From the NCBI GenBank assembly GCA_963920635.1, contig OY987308.1, positions 7,382,225 to 7,446,224 of the forward strand: a stretch of 64,000 nt of DNA, in the 5' to 3' direction. Positions 1 to 10,531 of the stretch are shown here, piece after piece. Under the pieces are notes generated by a model. The model saw nothing but the letters and a program-made list of their open reading frames with translations, was not told the origin of the DNA and ran no database searches. Source of the stretch: Pseudeuparius sepicola (Eukaryota; Arthropoda; Insecta; Coleoptera; Anthribidae). Position 1 is the first letter of the stretch, and the number at the start of each line of letters is the position of its first letter. Position numbers and translations under genes: made by a program.

Positions 1-225
1 CCGGACGAGTTACTGCCGCCCCTATAATTTGCCACCCTCTGGGTCACCCCCCACACACCCCTATTCGAGGAAAGTGGCCGTAAAAACTGTTTTTTGGTCG
101 CTGGCGCCAACATTCGGCACGGGTGACTAGACAACAGTTCCGGACGAGTTACTGCCGCCCCTATAATTTGCCACCCTCTTGGTCACCCCCCACACACCCC
201 TATTCGAGGAAAGTGGCCGTAAAAT
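1..225 (-). repeat. 141-bp satellite, inverted block
   Basis: About one and a half copies of the satellite that fills 226-1450, but in reverse complement. The motif CCGGACGAGTTACTGCCGCC starts at 1 and again at 140, so this block has a 139-bp period; it lacks two A residues in the A-run relative to the other copies. Orientation flips near 222-226, where GGCCGTAAAA meets TTATAGGGGCG. No coding potential is believable: open frames here simply follow the repeat. Confidence 0.9.
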
Positions 226-1450
226 TATAGGGGCGACACTGTCTCGTCCGGAACTGTTGTCTAGTCACCCGTGCCGAATGTTGGCGCCAGCGACCAAAAA
301 ACAAAGTTTTTACGGCCACTTTCCTCGAATAGGGGTGTGCGGGGGTGACCCAGAGGGTGGCAAATTATAGAGGCGACACTAGCTCGTCCGAAACGGTACT
401 CTAGTCACTTGTGCCGAATGTTGGCGCCAGCGACCAAAAAACAAAGTTTTTACGGCCACTTTCCTCGAATAGGGGTGTGTAGGGGGTGACCCAGAGGGTG
501 GCAAATTATAGGGGCGGCACTGTCTCGTCCGGAACGGTCGTCTAGTCATTTGTGCCGAATATTAGAGCCAGCGACCAAAAAACAAAGTTTTTACGGCCAC
601 TTTCCTCGAATAGGGGTTTGTGGGGTGTGACCCAGAGGGTGGTAAATTATAGGGGTGGCACTGTCTCGTCCGGAACGGTCGTCTAGTCATTTGTGCCGAA
701 TATTAGAGCCAGCGACCAAAAAACAAAGTTTTTACGGCCACTTTCCTCGAATAGGGGTTTGTGGGGTGTGACCCAGAGGGTGGCAAATTATAGGGGCGGC
801 AGTAACTCGTCCGGAACTGTTGTCTAGTCACCCGTGCCGAATGTTGGCGCCAGCGACCAAAAAACAAAGTTTTTACGGCCACTTTCCTCGAATAGGGGTG
901 TGTGGGGGGTGACCCAGATGGTGGCAAATTATAGGGGCTGCACTAACTCGTCCGAAACGGTACTCTAGTCAGTTGTGCCGAATGTTGGCGCCAGCGACCA
1001 AAAAACAAAGTTTTTACGGCCACTTTCCTCGAATAGGGGTGTGTAGGGGGTGACCCAGAGGGTAGCAAATTATAGGGGCGGCACTGTCTCGTCCGGAACG
1101 GTCGTCTAGTCATTTGTGCCGAATATTAGAGCCAGCGACCAAAAAACAAAGTTTTTACGGCCACTTTCCTCGAATAGGGGTTTGTGGGGTGTAACCCAGA
1201 GGGTGGCAAATTATAGGGGTGGCAGTAACTCGTCCGGAACTGTTGTATAGTCACCCGTGCCGAATATTAGCGCCAGCGACCAAAAAACAAAGTTTTTACA
1301 TTTCACTTTCCTGTTTGGGGGTGTGGGGAGGAAGGCTGGGGGTGGCAAATTGTTCAGATGCCACTATCTTGTCCGGAACGTGTTTCTAGTCATTTCTGCC
1401 CAATATGGGGGCCGGCAACCAAAGAATAAACTTTTTACAGCGATTTTTGT
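226..1450 (+). repeat. 141-bp satellite array
   Basis: Head-to-tail copies of a unit holding the landmark GACCCAGAGGGTGG. Its right edge falls at 360, 501, 642, 783, 924, 1065 and 1206, an exact 141-bp period with no length change over seven copies. Two subtypes alternate, differing at GTTGGCGCCAGCGACC versus ATTAGAGCCAGCGACC. From about 1257 the copies degrade (1257-1450) and run into retrotransposon sequence. The array continues beyond the left edge of the window. Confidence 0.92.
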
Positions 1451-1491
1451 TTCTAAGTTTGGATCGCCTAGTATATTGGTGGCTGGCTGAA

Positions 1492-1975
1492 AACGGTGGC
1501 TGTCTTCACACCGGTCAGATACTTGACAAATTAGGCAAAGCTCACTACTTTACAACCCTCGATTTAGCAAACGGTTTCCACCAGATCGAGATGTCACCAG
1601 AAGATATACCCAAATCGGCTTTTTCTACAGACACTGGTCACTATCAATTTAAACGCATGTCATTTGGTCTCAAAAACTCTCCCAGTACATTCCAAAGAGT
1701 TATGAATAATGTGCTCCGTGGCCTTCAAAACGAATATTGTCTTGTATACCTCGATGACATTATCATTTTTTTCTACTTCGCTCAAAGAACACATTGAAAA
1801 ATTATCTGCTGTATTTAATCGCCTAAGAAATTCCAATTTTAAAGTCCAACTCGATAAATGTGAGTTTCTCCGGAAAGAAGTATCATATTTAGGACACGTA
1901 GTAACATAAAATGGAGTTAAACCTAATCCCGACAAAATCAAAGCTGTCAAAAATTTCCCAATACCTACACCCAAT
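1492..1975 (+). pseudogene. Ty3/gypsy reverse transcriptase fragment
   Basis: Encodes the palm region of a Ty3/gypsy reverse transcriptase, the enzyme that copies element RNA into DNA. Visible motifs are [13 protein letters not shown], the [15 protein letters not shown] region and the catalytic YLDDI box near 1748. A frameshift in the T-run at about 1768-1773 moves the continuation ([15 protein letters not shown] ... SYLGHVVT) to another frame, and a stop follows at about 1907. The 5' half of RT, protease, gag and RNase H are absent. It may be the remains of the same element as the integrase at 2167, with the RNase H region lost across the A/T-rich block at 1985-2075, or a separate insertion. 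Confidence 0.88.
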
Positions 1976-1984
1976 AATATTATT

Positions 1985-2075
1985 TATAGTATCGAAATTG
2001 AAATCAAATAATCAATAATAAATAATAAATAATAATAATAAATAAATAAATACTAAATAATAAATCAAATCAATT
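1985..2075. repeat. AAT/AAAT microsatellite
   Basis: Low-complexity run of AATAAT and AAATAAATA words joining the RT fragment to the integrase region. It sits where RNase H would be expected. Confidence 0.85.
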
Positions 2076-2166
2076 AATTATAAAAAGATCTCCTCCTTAC
2101 TCTCCCTATACAAAAATAGAAAACGAAACTTTTGAAGGACACCATATCGTCAAAGCTTCCTTAACA

Positions 2167-3392
2167 ATGGATCTAAAAATTATAGTAAATTTTTTGAAAC
2201 AATATTTGCGTAACAAGACAACATACATATACTTTTTCTCAAAAGAATTAAGAACATTTTTTCAAAAAGCGCTTGCTTTACATTTTCAAAATTTAAAATT
2301 GGTTGAATGTACAAAATTAATTAATAACGCGTTACCAGATGAAAGAGAACTTTTAATAAAATACAAACATGAAGGAAAAACTAACCATCGCGGAATTGAA
2401 GAAACGTATAAATATCTAAAAACAAACTATTATTGGAAATCCATGAAATCCGATATATCAAAATTTATTAATAACTGCGAAATATGCCAAACGGCAAAAT
2501 ATCATCGTCATCCACCAGATCAACCCTTAAATTTAACGGAAACTCCATCAAAACCTTTTGAAATCCTTCACATAGACACTTTTATTATGGGCAATCAAAA
2601 ATTCCTCACGATCATAGATAAATTTTCAAAATACGCGCAAGCATTACCATACGACGGAAATGCAATTTCGTCTTGTGAAAACTTAATAAAATATTTTTCT
2701 TTTTGCGGAACTCCAAAACAAATAGTAACTGATAACGGCTCCGAATGCAAAAATGAACATTTTAAAGCTTTGTTAAAATTACATAAAATTGACGTACATT
2801 TTACTACTGCAAGACATCACGAATCAAATTCACCAATCGAAAGATTTCATTCTACTATTATTCAGCATATTAGACTCTTAAAAGAAATCAACAAGCAATC
2901 CTCTGTCACATCCTTAATGCCATATGCTGTTATTGCATATAATAGTACCATACATTCCAACACACTTTCTCGTGATCCTATGAATTTAATTCCTACTCAA
3001 GTTTATACAGAATATATTCACAACCATCGAACTAACACTCAAGCTTTATACGAAAAAGTAAAAAATGAGTCATTACAGAAAAAACAAAAAATTATTGATA
3101 AAATCAATCAAAATAAAAAAGCATTAAAATTAAAAATTGGATCAAATGTTTATAAAAAATCTGAATCACGATCGGCAAAATTATCGAACAAATTTCTAGG
3201 TCCCTATAAATTAACTGCCATTCTAGAAAACAGTAAAATTGAAATTGAGCACCCAACGACCAAAAAGAAATTGTTCATATAAATGAAACGAAAATAATGC
3301 AAAATTCCGACGAGAATAATGACAATGACTCTAACCCCGATATTTACGACATTTCAGATGGACTACCCTCCACCTCGTCGCAAGCGACGTGA
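2167..3392 (+). pseudogene. Errantivirus-type gypsy integrase
   Basis: Catalyses insertion of retroelement DNA. The order is: an N-terminal HHCC zinc-binding module (KHEGKTNHRG ... NNCEICQ), then the DDE core (HIDTF; TDNGSECKNEHF; E in NSPIERFHST), then a C-terminal GPY-like segment (NKFLGPYKL near 3190). The A-rich codon use matches the env segment downstream. A single-base frame change near 3274 separates the open frame (stop 3280-3282) from a conserved-looking pol tail that ends at 3390-3392, exactly where the env frame begins. The start at 2167 only marks the open frame; the true pol polyprotein began upstream. Degenerate but well preserved over 370 codons. Confidence 0.9.
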
Positions 3393-3895
3393 CTTTCCAC
3401 GACTTGAACCAATATCCTGGACTCCTACCATATAAACTCGGAACAGCAAAAACTATTTCAAATTATTGGTCATTAGTACAAGTTTTTGACTTAACTCCAA
3501 TTGTTGATGAATTTTATTTACTTAAAAAACAATCAAATAACTTAATAAGCAAAATTAAAAATGACTCAAAATATCATAACGAATATTTCAATACTTTCAA
3601 TCCTTTGATGACTTTAGAAAAGCGAAAAGTCGAACAAATAAATCAAATTAATCCTTTAATCGAAAATCCTAGACAAAAACGTGGTATTTTTAACCCTCTT
3701 GGTTCACTTTTAAAATGCATAACTGGAAATTTAGACCAAGCCGACCCTGAAAAATATGATTCTCAAATTATAAATGTACAAAATAGTCAAGAAAAAATGA
3801 AAACAAGTATGTTGCATCAATTATCTCTTTTGCAAACAACAATCGCTAAATTTCAAAAATTAGTAAGTAATATAACGCATAATGAAGATGTCTTA
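3389..3895 (+). pseudogene. Errantivirus env-like gene, 5' part
   Basis: N-terminal part of an insect-retrovirus envelope glycoprotein, the surface protein of errantiviruses. The frame overlaps the pol stop. Around residue 95-98 there is a dibasic, furin-type site (RQKR) followed by the glycine-rich GIFNPLGS segment and the TGNLDQAD motif typical of this family. No convincing signal peptide is present at the start of the open frame. Codon 169, TTA at 3893-3895, is where a Harbinger transposon interrupts the gene; the rest resumes at 7102. Confidence 0.85.
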
Positions 3896-3940
3896 AGAGG
3901 CGTCCACATTTGTAAATATTTGTGCTGTGCGTTGTATTCG
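3896..3940 (+). repeat. Left terminal inverted repeat, Harbinger 1
   Basis: Pairs with 7057-7101 in inverse orientation with roughly 36 of 45 positions matching by eye. The strongest shared blocks are GCGTCCA and GTTGTATTC. A related GTTGTGCGTTGTGCG motif recurs near 4000, possibly an additional transposase site. Confidence 0.85.
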
Positions 3941-4120
3941 TTTTCGGCGAAAATATTTTCGCCGCAAAATTTTCAAATTTGCCTACATAAATATTTACGT
4001 TGTGCGTTGTGCGTCGCGAGCAACACGTGTGTGTGTTTTTCTGCAAGAACGCCGGCGTCGACTGTGGCTCGCTGTTTATTTATTTTTCTTGAGAGAAGTA
4101 TTATTTAAAATTAAAAAAAT

Positions 4121-6251
4121 ATGAATTTAACATTCAAAGAAGATATAATTCATTTAATTGAGGAGTATCAAAAACATAGAGTGTTGTGGGATGCCAAAGA
4201 TAAATGGCATTTTAATAAAAATAAAAAAAATGATGCCTGGGAAGAAATCGGGAACATATTTTCAATTGACGCCGAAGACGCGAAAAAAAAAATGGCCAGT
4301 CTTCTAGGCTCATTTAGAAGAGAAAAGGCAAAAGGGACAAAAACGATTGGAACTGGTAAAGGTAAGTCTTTGCAGTTTGCAGTGTATATTCATATATTAT
4401 ATATCACTGTTTATGTAGTACATTAATACATAATCAATAATCATTGTAATATATTATATTATAGACTGCGGTTTTTAGGTGCCAAAGAGGTGTATAGATC
4501 AGACTGGTTCACCTTCAAGAGCTTTGCTTTTCTCATGGATAAGAATGAACCAAGAGAAACAATCAGCTCGGATGACACAAATGTGAGTAAAAGCAAACCT
4601 ATGCATTTACTTTATATGTTGATTTTTGTTTATTTATATATAAATACGTATTATAATACAATTACATTGCCTTAAAATTCGCCAATATTTAAGTATATTG
4701 ATTTTGCCATGGAATAGCCCCTGTACTTGTTATAAAATAATCTGCAATCTCTTTTCGTATCTCTTTTGCATTGGCGGGTGCTCTTCGTGGTACGTTTCTT
4801 AGCTTGTGCAAGCCACGTCCATCATGTGAACTTCTCCAGCTTCCTTCTATTATGCGCCCTTGTTCTTCGATATCTAGCGCCCCAGGTGGAATGTAATCAT
4901 TGTATATATATTATATATATTGTTAGAAGTTTTACTTTTCTTTAAGTAGTTATGCAAGCATACTATTGCCATGACTATTACTTGTGCTTTATTAGGCTCT
5001 AACAGAAGGGGTTTTCTTAACACCCTAAAAACTGATGAAGTAATTCCAAAAACGTTCTCGACGACCCTCCGAGCCCGGCTTAGGCGATAATTAAATATTC
5101 TTTGAATTGACCCTTGTGGATTTATTCCTGGATATGGTTTCATAATGTATTCGGTTAGAGGAAAAGCATCATCAGCTATAAAAACGTAAGGTATATCTTT
5201 TTGTCTTTTGGGGAGGGACTTGGATGGCGGCAAGTTTAGACTACCGGCTGTAATTTTTCGATGAAGTTCACAGTTTTGAAAAACTCCTCCATCCGAAATT
5301 CGACCTTGGCATCCGATATCAACAAACAAAAAATTATAATGTGCATCAACGAGTGCAAATAACACTATGCTAAAAAAGCCTTTATAGTTATAGTATTCGC
5401 TTCCACTATTAATGGGTGCTTGAAGGTTTATATGTTTGCCGTCCATGGAACCAACACAATTTGGAAAGTTCCATAGTGTTTCAAACCCATGTGCAACACG
5501 CAACCATTCCTCTGGTGTTTTTGGCATCTGAAATAAAAAAAAGTTCTTAATCCTAATAATTAGTATAATAAAATAACAAAAATAATATTAAAATAACAAA
5601 GTAATAATATTTTTTCAGGATGGATTAGTAGAAGAGAATGAAGTAAATGTGTTTGGAGAAGGCAATGAATCTGAGGAAATCACTGAATATTCCGAGTTAG
5701 ACAAAACTGCCGCAACATCCTCGGCGTGCAGTGATGGTATCCCAGAAAAGAACCATAAGCAGGAAATGACATCAACAATAAGTTTCGTAAAACCTTCCAC
5801 TCCAAAAAGAAAAAGGGGAAAAATTGCGGAAAAAGAAGATCCTAGAATTGCCAAAGCTTTTGAAATCCTACAAGAGCCTACACCAAAAGAAGACGCTACG
5901 TCTATGTATTCAAAATATTTGGCACTAAAACTTGATCAGTTTGATCCCCCAACAAAAGCTGCTTTGATTCATAAAATAAATGGCATTATTTTTGATGCGG
6001 AAATGGAGAAGTACCAAATTCCAAGAACTTCTAATTATCCATTAAGTTCACCATCTCCTGCATCTACTCCACCACTTGCACCCTCTCCTGTCTCACAATA
6101 TTCTCAGCCATCCAGCGAAGTACATGCAGGAGTTGATCCATCAGTTTCTAGTTTTCGATTTAATAATAATTATACCCAATCAATAATCAGCCATAATGCT
6201 TCGTCACCAAGTAGTATAGAGGATGAATTACAAGAGTTCATCAACTTATAA
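4121..6251 (+). CDS. MADF-domain (Harbinger partner) protein, three exons
   Basis: The DNA-binding partner that Harbinger elements encode beside the transposase. Inferred exons: 4121-4361, 4479-4582 and 5619-6251, with donors GTAAGT and GTGAGT and acceptors TTTTTAG and TTTTTCAG. Phases agree (241+104+633 nt) and give about 325 residues. A MADF domain fills exons 1-2 (DIIHLIEEYQKHRVLWD ... WEEIGNIF ... KKKMASLLGSFRRE ... SDWFTFKSFAFL). Exon 3 carries an acidic stretch, a basic PKRKRGK patch resembling a nuclear localisation signal, and a tail rich in Ser and Pro. Intron 2 (4583-5618) contains the whole second exon of the transposase on the opposite strand. No frame break is seen, so this gene looks intact. 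Confidence 0.85.
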
Positions 6252-6813
6252 TTATTTTTTACTTATAGCTGTATGTGTATTGCAATGTGTTCTTATTTAT
6301 TAGCCCCAGTCGTAATATAATAATAATAAAAAAATGAAAATGGTAACTTACCTTTACCCAATCCTTCAAAACTTCTATTAAAGCACTGCATACTTCTGGA
6401 ACTATTAATGATATACTCTGTTTCGATATTTTAAATAAATATTGAAGGCTGGTGTATGAATCCCCCGTAGCCAGAAACCGTAATGTGACAGCTAATCTCT
6501 CTTTTACAGATATGGCTTCCCTCAGCTTTGTGTCCATTTTAACAATTTTAGGCCCAATCTTGTTTAATAAAATTTCAAAATCTTGTGGGGACATACGCAA
6601 AAAATTTTTGAAATTACCAGTACTTTCATCTAATAATAGTACGTTTAATAATGCACTACCACCACCTACATTTTTATTTCGGTAAAGATGCTTTGTCCAA
6701 TAGCGTCTGGTTCTCTTTGATTTCTTCTCTTTTTCATTCTTTGTAATTAAATGGTGCAGAACAATGAAAGCAGCCCATTTTCTTTTTACTGTACTTACTG
6801 TGTTATTAGACAT
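4689..6813 (-). pseudogene. PIF/Harbinger DDE transposase, two exons, one frameshift
   Basis: Cuts and reinserts the element. Exon 1 runs 6813-6352 (154 codons, phase 0) and holds the helix-turn-helix region (LRMSPQDFEILLNKIGP ... LAVTLRFLATGDSY). The donor GTAAGT is at 6351-6346. Exon 2 starts at 5527 after TTTCAG and holds the DDE core: D in GSMDGKH (about residue 183), D in IADDAFPL (about 274) and E in RARRVVENVFG (about 311). The frame breaks inside an AT dinucleotide run at about 4905-4925, and the remaining tail (PPGALDIEEQGR ... IPWQNQYT) is readable in the next frame to a stop at 4689. The intron (5528-6351) contains exon 3 of the MADF gene. A frame extending upstream of 6813 offers an alternative Met at 6858. 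Confidence 0.88.
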
Positions 6814-7056
6814 GATGATACATTGACTGACAAAACAAAATGGCAAACACCACCACAACTAGATTTATTTTCGTCGAAGTTAATAAATGCGTCCACACTG
6901 GAATGGAGTTGCGGCGCAAATCACTTTGATGTTTCCCAAAAAACCGACAACGGACGGTTCGCGTGCGTTGAACGTGGCGAAAACTTTTGCGTGCGACCTT
7001 ATGCGGCACACACGTCTACATTAGCGTAAATCTGTACAGGGCGCAAATATTTGTGC

Positions 7057-7101
7057 TGAATACAACACACAACGCAAATATTTTCAAGTCTGGACGCGGC
7101 T
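7057..7101 (-). repeat. Right terminal inverted repeat, Harbinger 1
   Basis: Inverse partner of 3896-3940. It ends GGACGCGGCT immediately before TTA. Confidence 0.85.
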
Positions 7102-8115
7102 TTAAAGGAACGAATATTACATCTAGAAAAGGTGATACAAACCATAGAACTTGAGAATAACTCATTTCTTGATTACTTCCAAATTCATACGATAATAAAT
7201 CAAATGGTGTCAATTTACCAAAATATTTACATTTGACAAAATTGAAGTAGCTATTAGCTTGGCAAAACTAAACACTCTACATAATTCTATTATCAATCCT
7301 ACAGATCTCTTTAACGAAATAAAAAATTTATCAAATACTTTGTTAGATGAAAAACAACCCTTAGACGTCACTGTGGAAAACATTTTAAAATTCTAGAAAA
7401 TAATAGAAATAAAAAGCTATTCGAAAGGACTTAAAATTACATTTATATTAGAAGTGCCATTGGTAGACTCTGAAATATATCAATATTATCAATTACTTCC
7501 ATTACCTATACCCAATAACCAAAATCGATTTAATCTAATACTACCCTATAAACCCTTCCTGGCACTCAGTAACGACAAATACGCATATATGGAACAAGAA
7601 TGCGATAGCCTAGCAAACAAAGAATATTTATGTAAAGAAGTACACAGTGCTTACGTCATGAAACTTCACCCTGTGCCGTTCAGCTTATTAACCATCAAGA
7701 AAATGTGACAACATGCCAACCCTTCGAATTAACATTTCAAGAAATCCAATTTTCCCAAATTTCGGAAGGAAAATGGATAGTAACTGTTCCAACGCACCAA
7801 ATAGCTGCTTCACTCTGCAACGAAATAGAAAGCAAACATCCTTTACTTCGAACCTATCTTTTAGAATCAACCCCAGAATGTACCACGGAAATAAAATCAT
7901 TCAAATTTCATAGCCACAAACCCGGCCGTCTAAGTTTCAATGAAATCGAAATGCCCAAGTTCGACATTACCAAAATAAATAATCGACGCATTATTGCAAC
8001 GTTCAACCCTTCATCACTGGATCTTAACACGGTAAACTTCAAAGAAACCAGAGACCTCCAAGATGCAATCGAACGCCAAAAGTCGGATATTGAAGAGATG
8101 TCATCCCCAGTGTAG
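7102..8115 (+). pseudogene. Errantivirus env-like gene, 3' part
   Basis: Continuation of the envelope-like gene after the Harbinger insertion. The codon phase at 7102 is the same as at 3893, so the insertion itself did not shift the frame. A separate later break near 7232 moves the frame by one, a stop occurs near 7396, and the last segment (7705-8115) is back in the original frame. Features include LEVPLVDSE near 7447, cysteines in MEQECDS and NKEYLCKEV, and a tail ending SDIEEMSSPV. I see no C-terminal membrane anchor, although family members normally have one, so the 3' end is probably shortened. Confidence 0.78.
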
Positions 8116-8173
8116 GATGAGATAATTGTGTGAAAACTTAACCTTCGGGTAAGTTTCCATCTACCCGCGGAGG

Positions 8174-8792
8174 AGTTATGTTCTTTAAACTGTCTACCTT
8201 AATGAAATAATAGACTTTGCTGAATTCACAAAAATGTCATGTATATAATCAAAACAGAGGACGTCCCTGTCTTAGGAGAGAGCGCGGCCGAATCCATGTA
8301 TGTGACGCCGAGGATGTGGGCGTGGCGGCCTTGCGAAAAAACAGTGAGTTGCCAGTCGAAAGATATTAACGAAAGAAGCAATCATACAAAGCATCTTTTA
8401 TCGTGCAACCCAGCGTTTTGGGTCACCAGAAGATCGCACACTTTTGTACGGTGGTGTCCCAGGTAGGCCTACTTCACCGGCCGACGAAGGAGATGGATAG
8501 CAACGACGGTGTGTACCTCCCCCGCCGAACTTCGGAGACGGAGGACGGCGGAAATGCGAAAAAATACTTAGATATAATCGAATTGGTCCAGTTTGTTATG
8601 TCCTCCCAATATATGATATTCAGATGGAGACCAATATGCGCATATTCTGAGCATGTCAAGTTTGTATTTTTGTACTTAAAATACTTCTGTGCCTTTTTGT
8701 AAAACAGTTCTGTTCGTGCATTCTTGATGAATACTTAAAAAATAAATTTCCGATTATTATTTTTTTTTAATCTTTACGAAGCTCCTGTAACT
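8174..8792 (+). mobile_element. LTR-like block, copy 1
   Basis: Begins AGTTATGTTC after the purine-rich GCGGAGG and ends CTGTAACT, so the edges form the AGTTA/TAACT pair typical of gypsy-class LTRs. AATAAA is present near 8739. A second copy with the same order of sequence lies at 17641-19930, and the similarity begins clearly around 8250. Relative to that copy about 85 bp (between CGCACA and CTTTTGTACGG, near 8440) are missing. As the block lies just after env it is probably the 3' LTR of that element; exact edges are inferred. Confidence 0.55.
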
Positions 8793-8795
8793 TCA

Positions 8796-8815
8796 GGGGT
8801 GCAGTCGCTGACGGA
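8796..8815 (+). promoter_or_regulatory. Possible tRNA-Ser primer binding site
   Basis: GGGTGCAGTCGCTGACGGAT follows the LTR-like block. The counterpart in the second copy reads TGGCAGTCGCTGACGGATT at 19935. Both resemble the TGGCGCAGTCG type of site complementary to a serine tRNA 3' end, but not perfectly, so this is tentative. Confidence 0.35.
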
Positions 8816-9390
8816 TTAGTAGCTGCCTCGGCTTTTTCGGAAAAAGGTCTTCGACAAAAATAGCGAAAACTATTTCCACCCGGAAGGTTTTCGACAAAGT
8901 CGCGAAAACTGTTTTCACCGTAGAGTTAAGAAAATTAAAAATCGCGAGTGAAAATGTTTGCCAATTTGAATTATCAGCCTTCGATGAAAATTTTACCAGT
9001 GCTCTAAGTGAGCGTATCCCGTTGTAACCTTTTTTATATGTCAGTATTTTATGTCTGAAGTTGATAATCTTGCCATTCCCCTTTCTCAAATTGCTTTAAA
9101 TTTTTAAATCCAATTCGCAATACAAGTCGAGTTGATATTCAAGAGCCAATCGTGAAAAAAAGAATGAATACCAATTAGGAACATAAAATGCTTACCACGT
9201 ATAGAACAATTGTAGAAATTCCAGTAAGTCAACATATACCTGAAGGAATAACATATCATCAAAAAATCAAAAAGCTTATTAATAAACCTAGACCATTAAA
9301 AAAAAACTTAAAAATAAAATGGAATAAAATGACAATTTTATTAAGAAAGATATTACCATAATGGTGGCATTTTTTTGTTTGAAACTAGAA
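8816..9390 (+). other. Retroelement leader/gag-side sequence, copy 1
   Basis: Non-coding or decayed sequence shared with 19955-20340. It includes the words GAGCGTATCCC, TTTTATGTCTGAAGTTGATA and AAGTCGAGTTGATATTCAAG. If the upstream block is an LTR, this is the 5' untranslated leader of a second element, so copy 1 would be an LTR shared by two tandem elements. No reliable open frame. Confidence 0.45.
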
Positions 9391-9467
9391 GAAGATATAC
9401 CAATTGTAGAATTGAAGATTAAAAATTAAGAATGCTACGTCCCTAATTTCTACACAACTAGGGGAGG
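9391..9467 (+). mobile_element. 3' end of an LTR element with polypurine tract
   Basis: The sequence from GAAGAAGATATACC to the AGGGGAGG purine tract at 9460-9467 has the form of the internal 3' end of an LTR retrotransposon, directly followed by TGTTATG. Upstream similarity to the other leader copy ends around 9385, marking the junction between two elements. Confidence 0.5.
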
Positions 9468-9987
9468 TGTTATGTTATCGCAATATACTGTAACAACAAA
9501 TGTCTTTAAAGTTGTTATATCAGCGTTCAGTTAACATGTTTGCACTGTTTTATAACCTACTAAAAGATTTAGCAGATAAATGTTAAGTTTCGGTATTCTA
9601 CTTACAGTTTTAAAATTTTTATGCTTAGTTTAGAGGCATTTTCCGTTACATCTTTGTTGGCCTGAGGCCCCCAAGGCCCCATTTTCTTTTAGTTTTCATT
9701 GTTTTCCCTGTAGAGCTTCCATAACTTTCTAGAAAGTTTGCTAGAACTTTATGATTTGTGAACTGTCGTTGGCCAGGGATATTCCAGTCTTCCATATGAG
9801 TATATAAGCTCTGGGAATTGGGCCTGAAGGAAGTTGAAGGTTATAACGCGATTTTAGTGCGATTTTTGGAGCTGAGAGAATATTCTTGGCCAGTGACACT
9901 ACCTGGCAAGTTTGTTTGTGAAGGAAAAACAATAAAGGTGGTAACCAAGACAACGAGTTTGGACTGTTATTGCTGAGATCCAGTACA
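9468..9987 (+). mobile_element. LTR, TGTTATG...TACA type
   Basis: A 520-bp segment that starts TGTTATG after a polypurine tract and ends CAGTACA. Promoter-like TATATAAG lies at 9801 and AATAAA at 9931, in the correct order for U3-R-U5. No second copy is in the window, so the termini come from the TG...CA rule and the purine tract. It is the 3' LTR of an otherwise deleted retroelement. Confidence 0.6.
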
Positions 9988-10531
9988 ATACCTATGATAT
10001 TCCGATGGAGACAAAGAAAATGTTTACATGAACTGTTATAAAAAGTGTTTTAAATAGAGGCGGTAATATTTAAGGGGGTGATTTGTCAGGTCATTTTCCG
10101 AAAAAAAGTTCCTATAAACATAAACAAGTTAAAATATTTTCATGGGTTGCCGAGATATTTAAACCAATTTTTTGACAATTGAATTGAATTGACAATGAAA
10201 AACTATATTTTTTCTGACGCCATTTGAAAAAAAAAAAAAAATTAGCGTAATAAAGTAAATGTTTTGGTACATATTTTGCTTGTTCTAATTATGACCTTTA
10301 AACAGCAACAAAAAACTCGAGGAAACAGTTAGTTAGTGACTGTTATAAGCAATCGTGACAAAAAATACAAATTCCAGGAGACCGTATTTATATCTTTTTG
10401 TGGTAAATATGCGTTTTAGCGAACAAAACGAGAAGAAATAGTTGTGTTGAGACATGACATCGATTCATTTCGAAATGTGCGATAAAAAGTGCAGGTCCGT
10501 ATTTAAAAATGAAGACAATCCATTACCTCAA
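9988..10531. other. No gene; MITE-like repeat fragments
   Basis: AT-rich, no usable open frame. 10076-10260 shares TTAAAATATTTTCATGGGTT and neighbouring words, in inverse orientation, with 16840-17025, so both are pieces of one dispersed repeat. I see nothing else I can name. Confidence 0.5.

Larger units (their letters stand above)
3896..7101. mobile_element. PIF/Harbinger transposon with MADF gene (element 1)
   Basis: A 3206-bp DNA transposon inserted in env. Evidence: TTA lies directly on both sides (3893-3895 and 7102-7104), the 3-bp target duplication expected of PIF/Harbinger. The ends are imperfect inverted repeats of about 45 bp beginning AGAGGCGTCCA on the left and AGCCGCGTCCA on the right. 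Inside are the two standard Harbinger genes, a DDE transposase on the minus strand and a MADF DNA-binding protein on the plus strand, with interlocked exons. The transposase has one frameshift, so this copy may be non-autonomous. Confidence 0.93.

Noticed and set aside
179..927. Open frames in the left satellite (both strands)
   Set aside because: They repeat with the 141-bp unit, show no conserved motif and exist only because 141 is divisible by three.
1..1450. CRISPR-like array
   Set aside because: The whole 141-bp unit is repeated, with no unique spacers, in a eukaryotic context.
8793..9089. Minus-strand frame also seen at 19912-20133
   Set aside because: It recurs only because the leader sequence is repeated. 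The peptides diverge by frameshifts and the orientation opposes the element.
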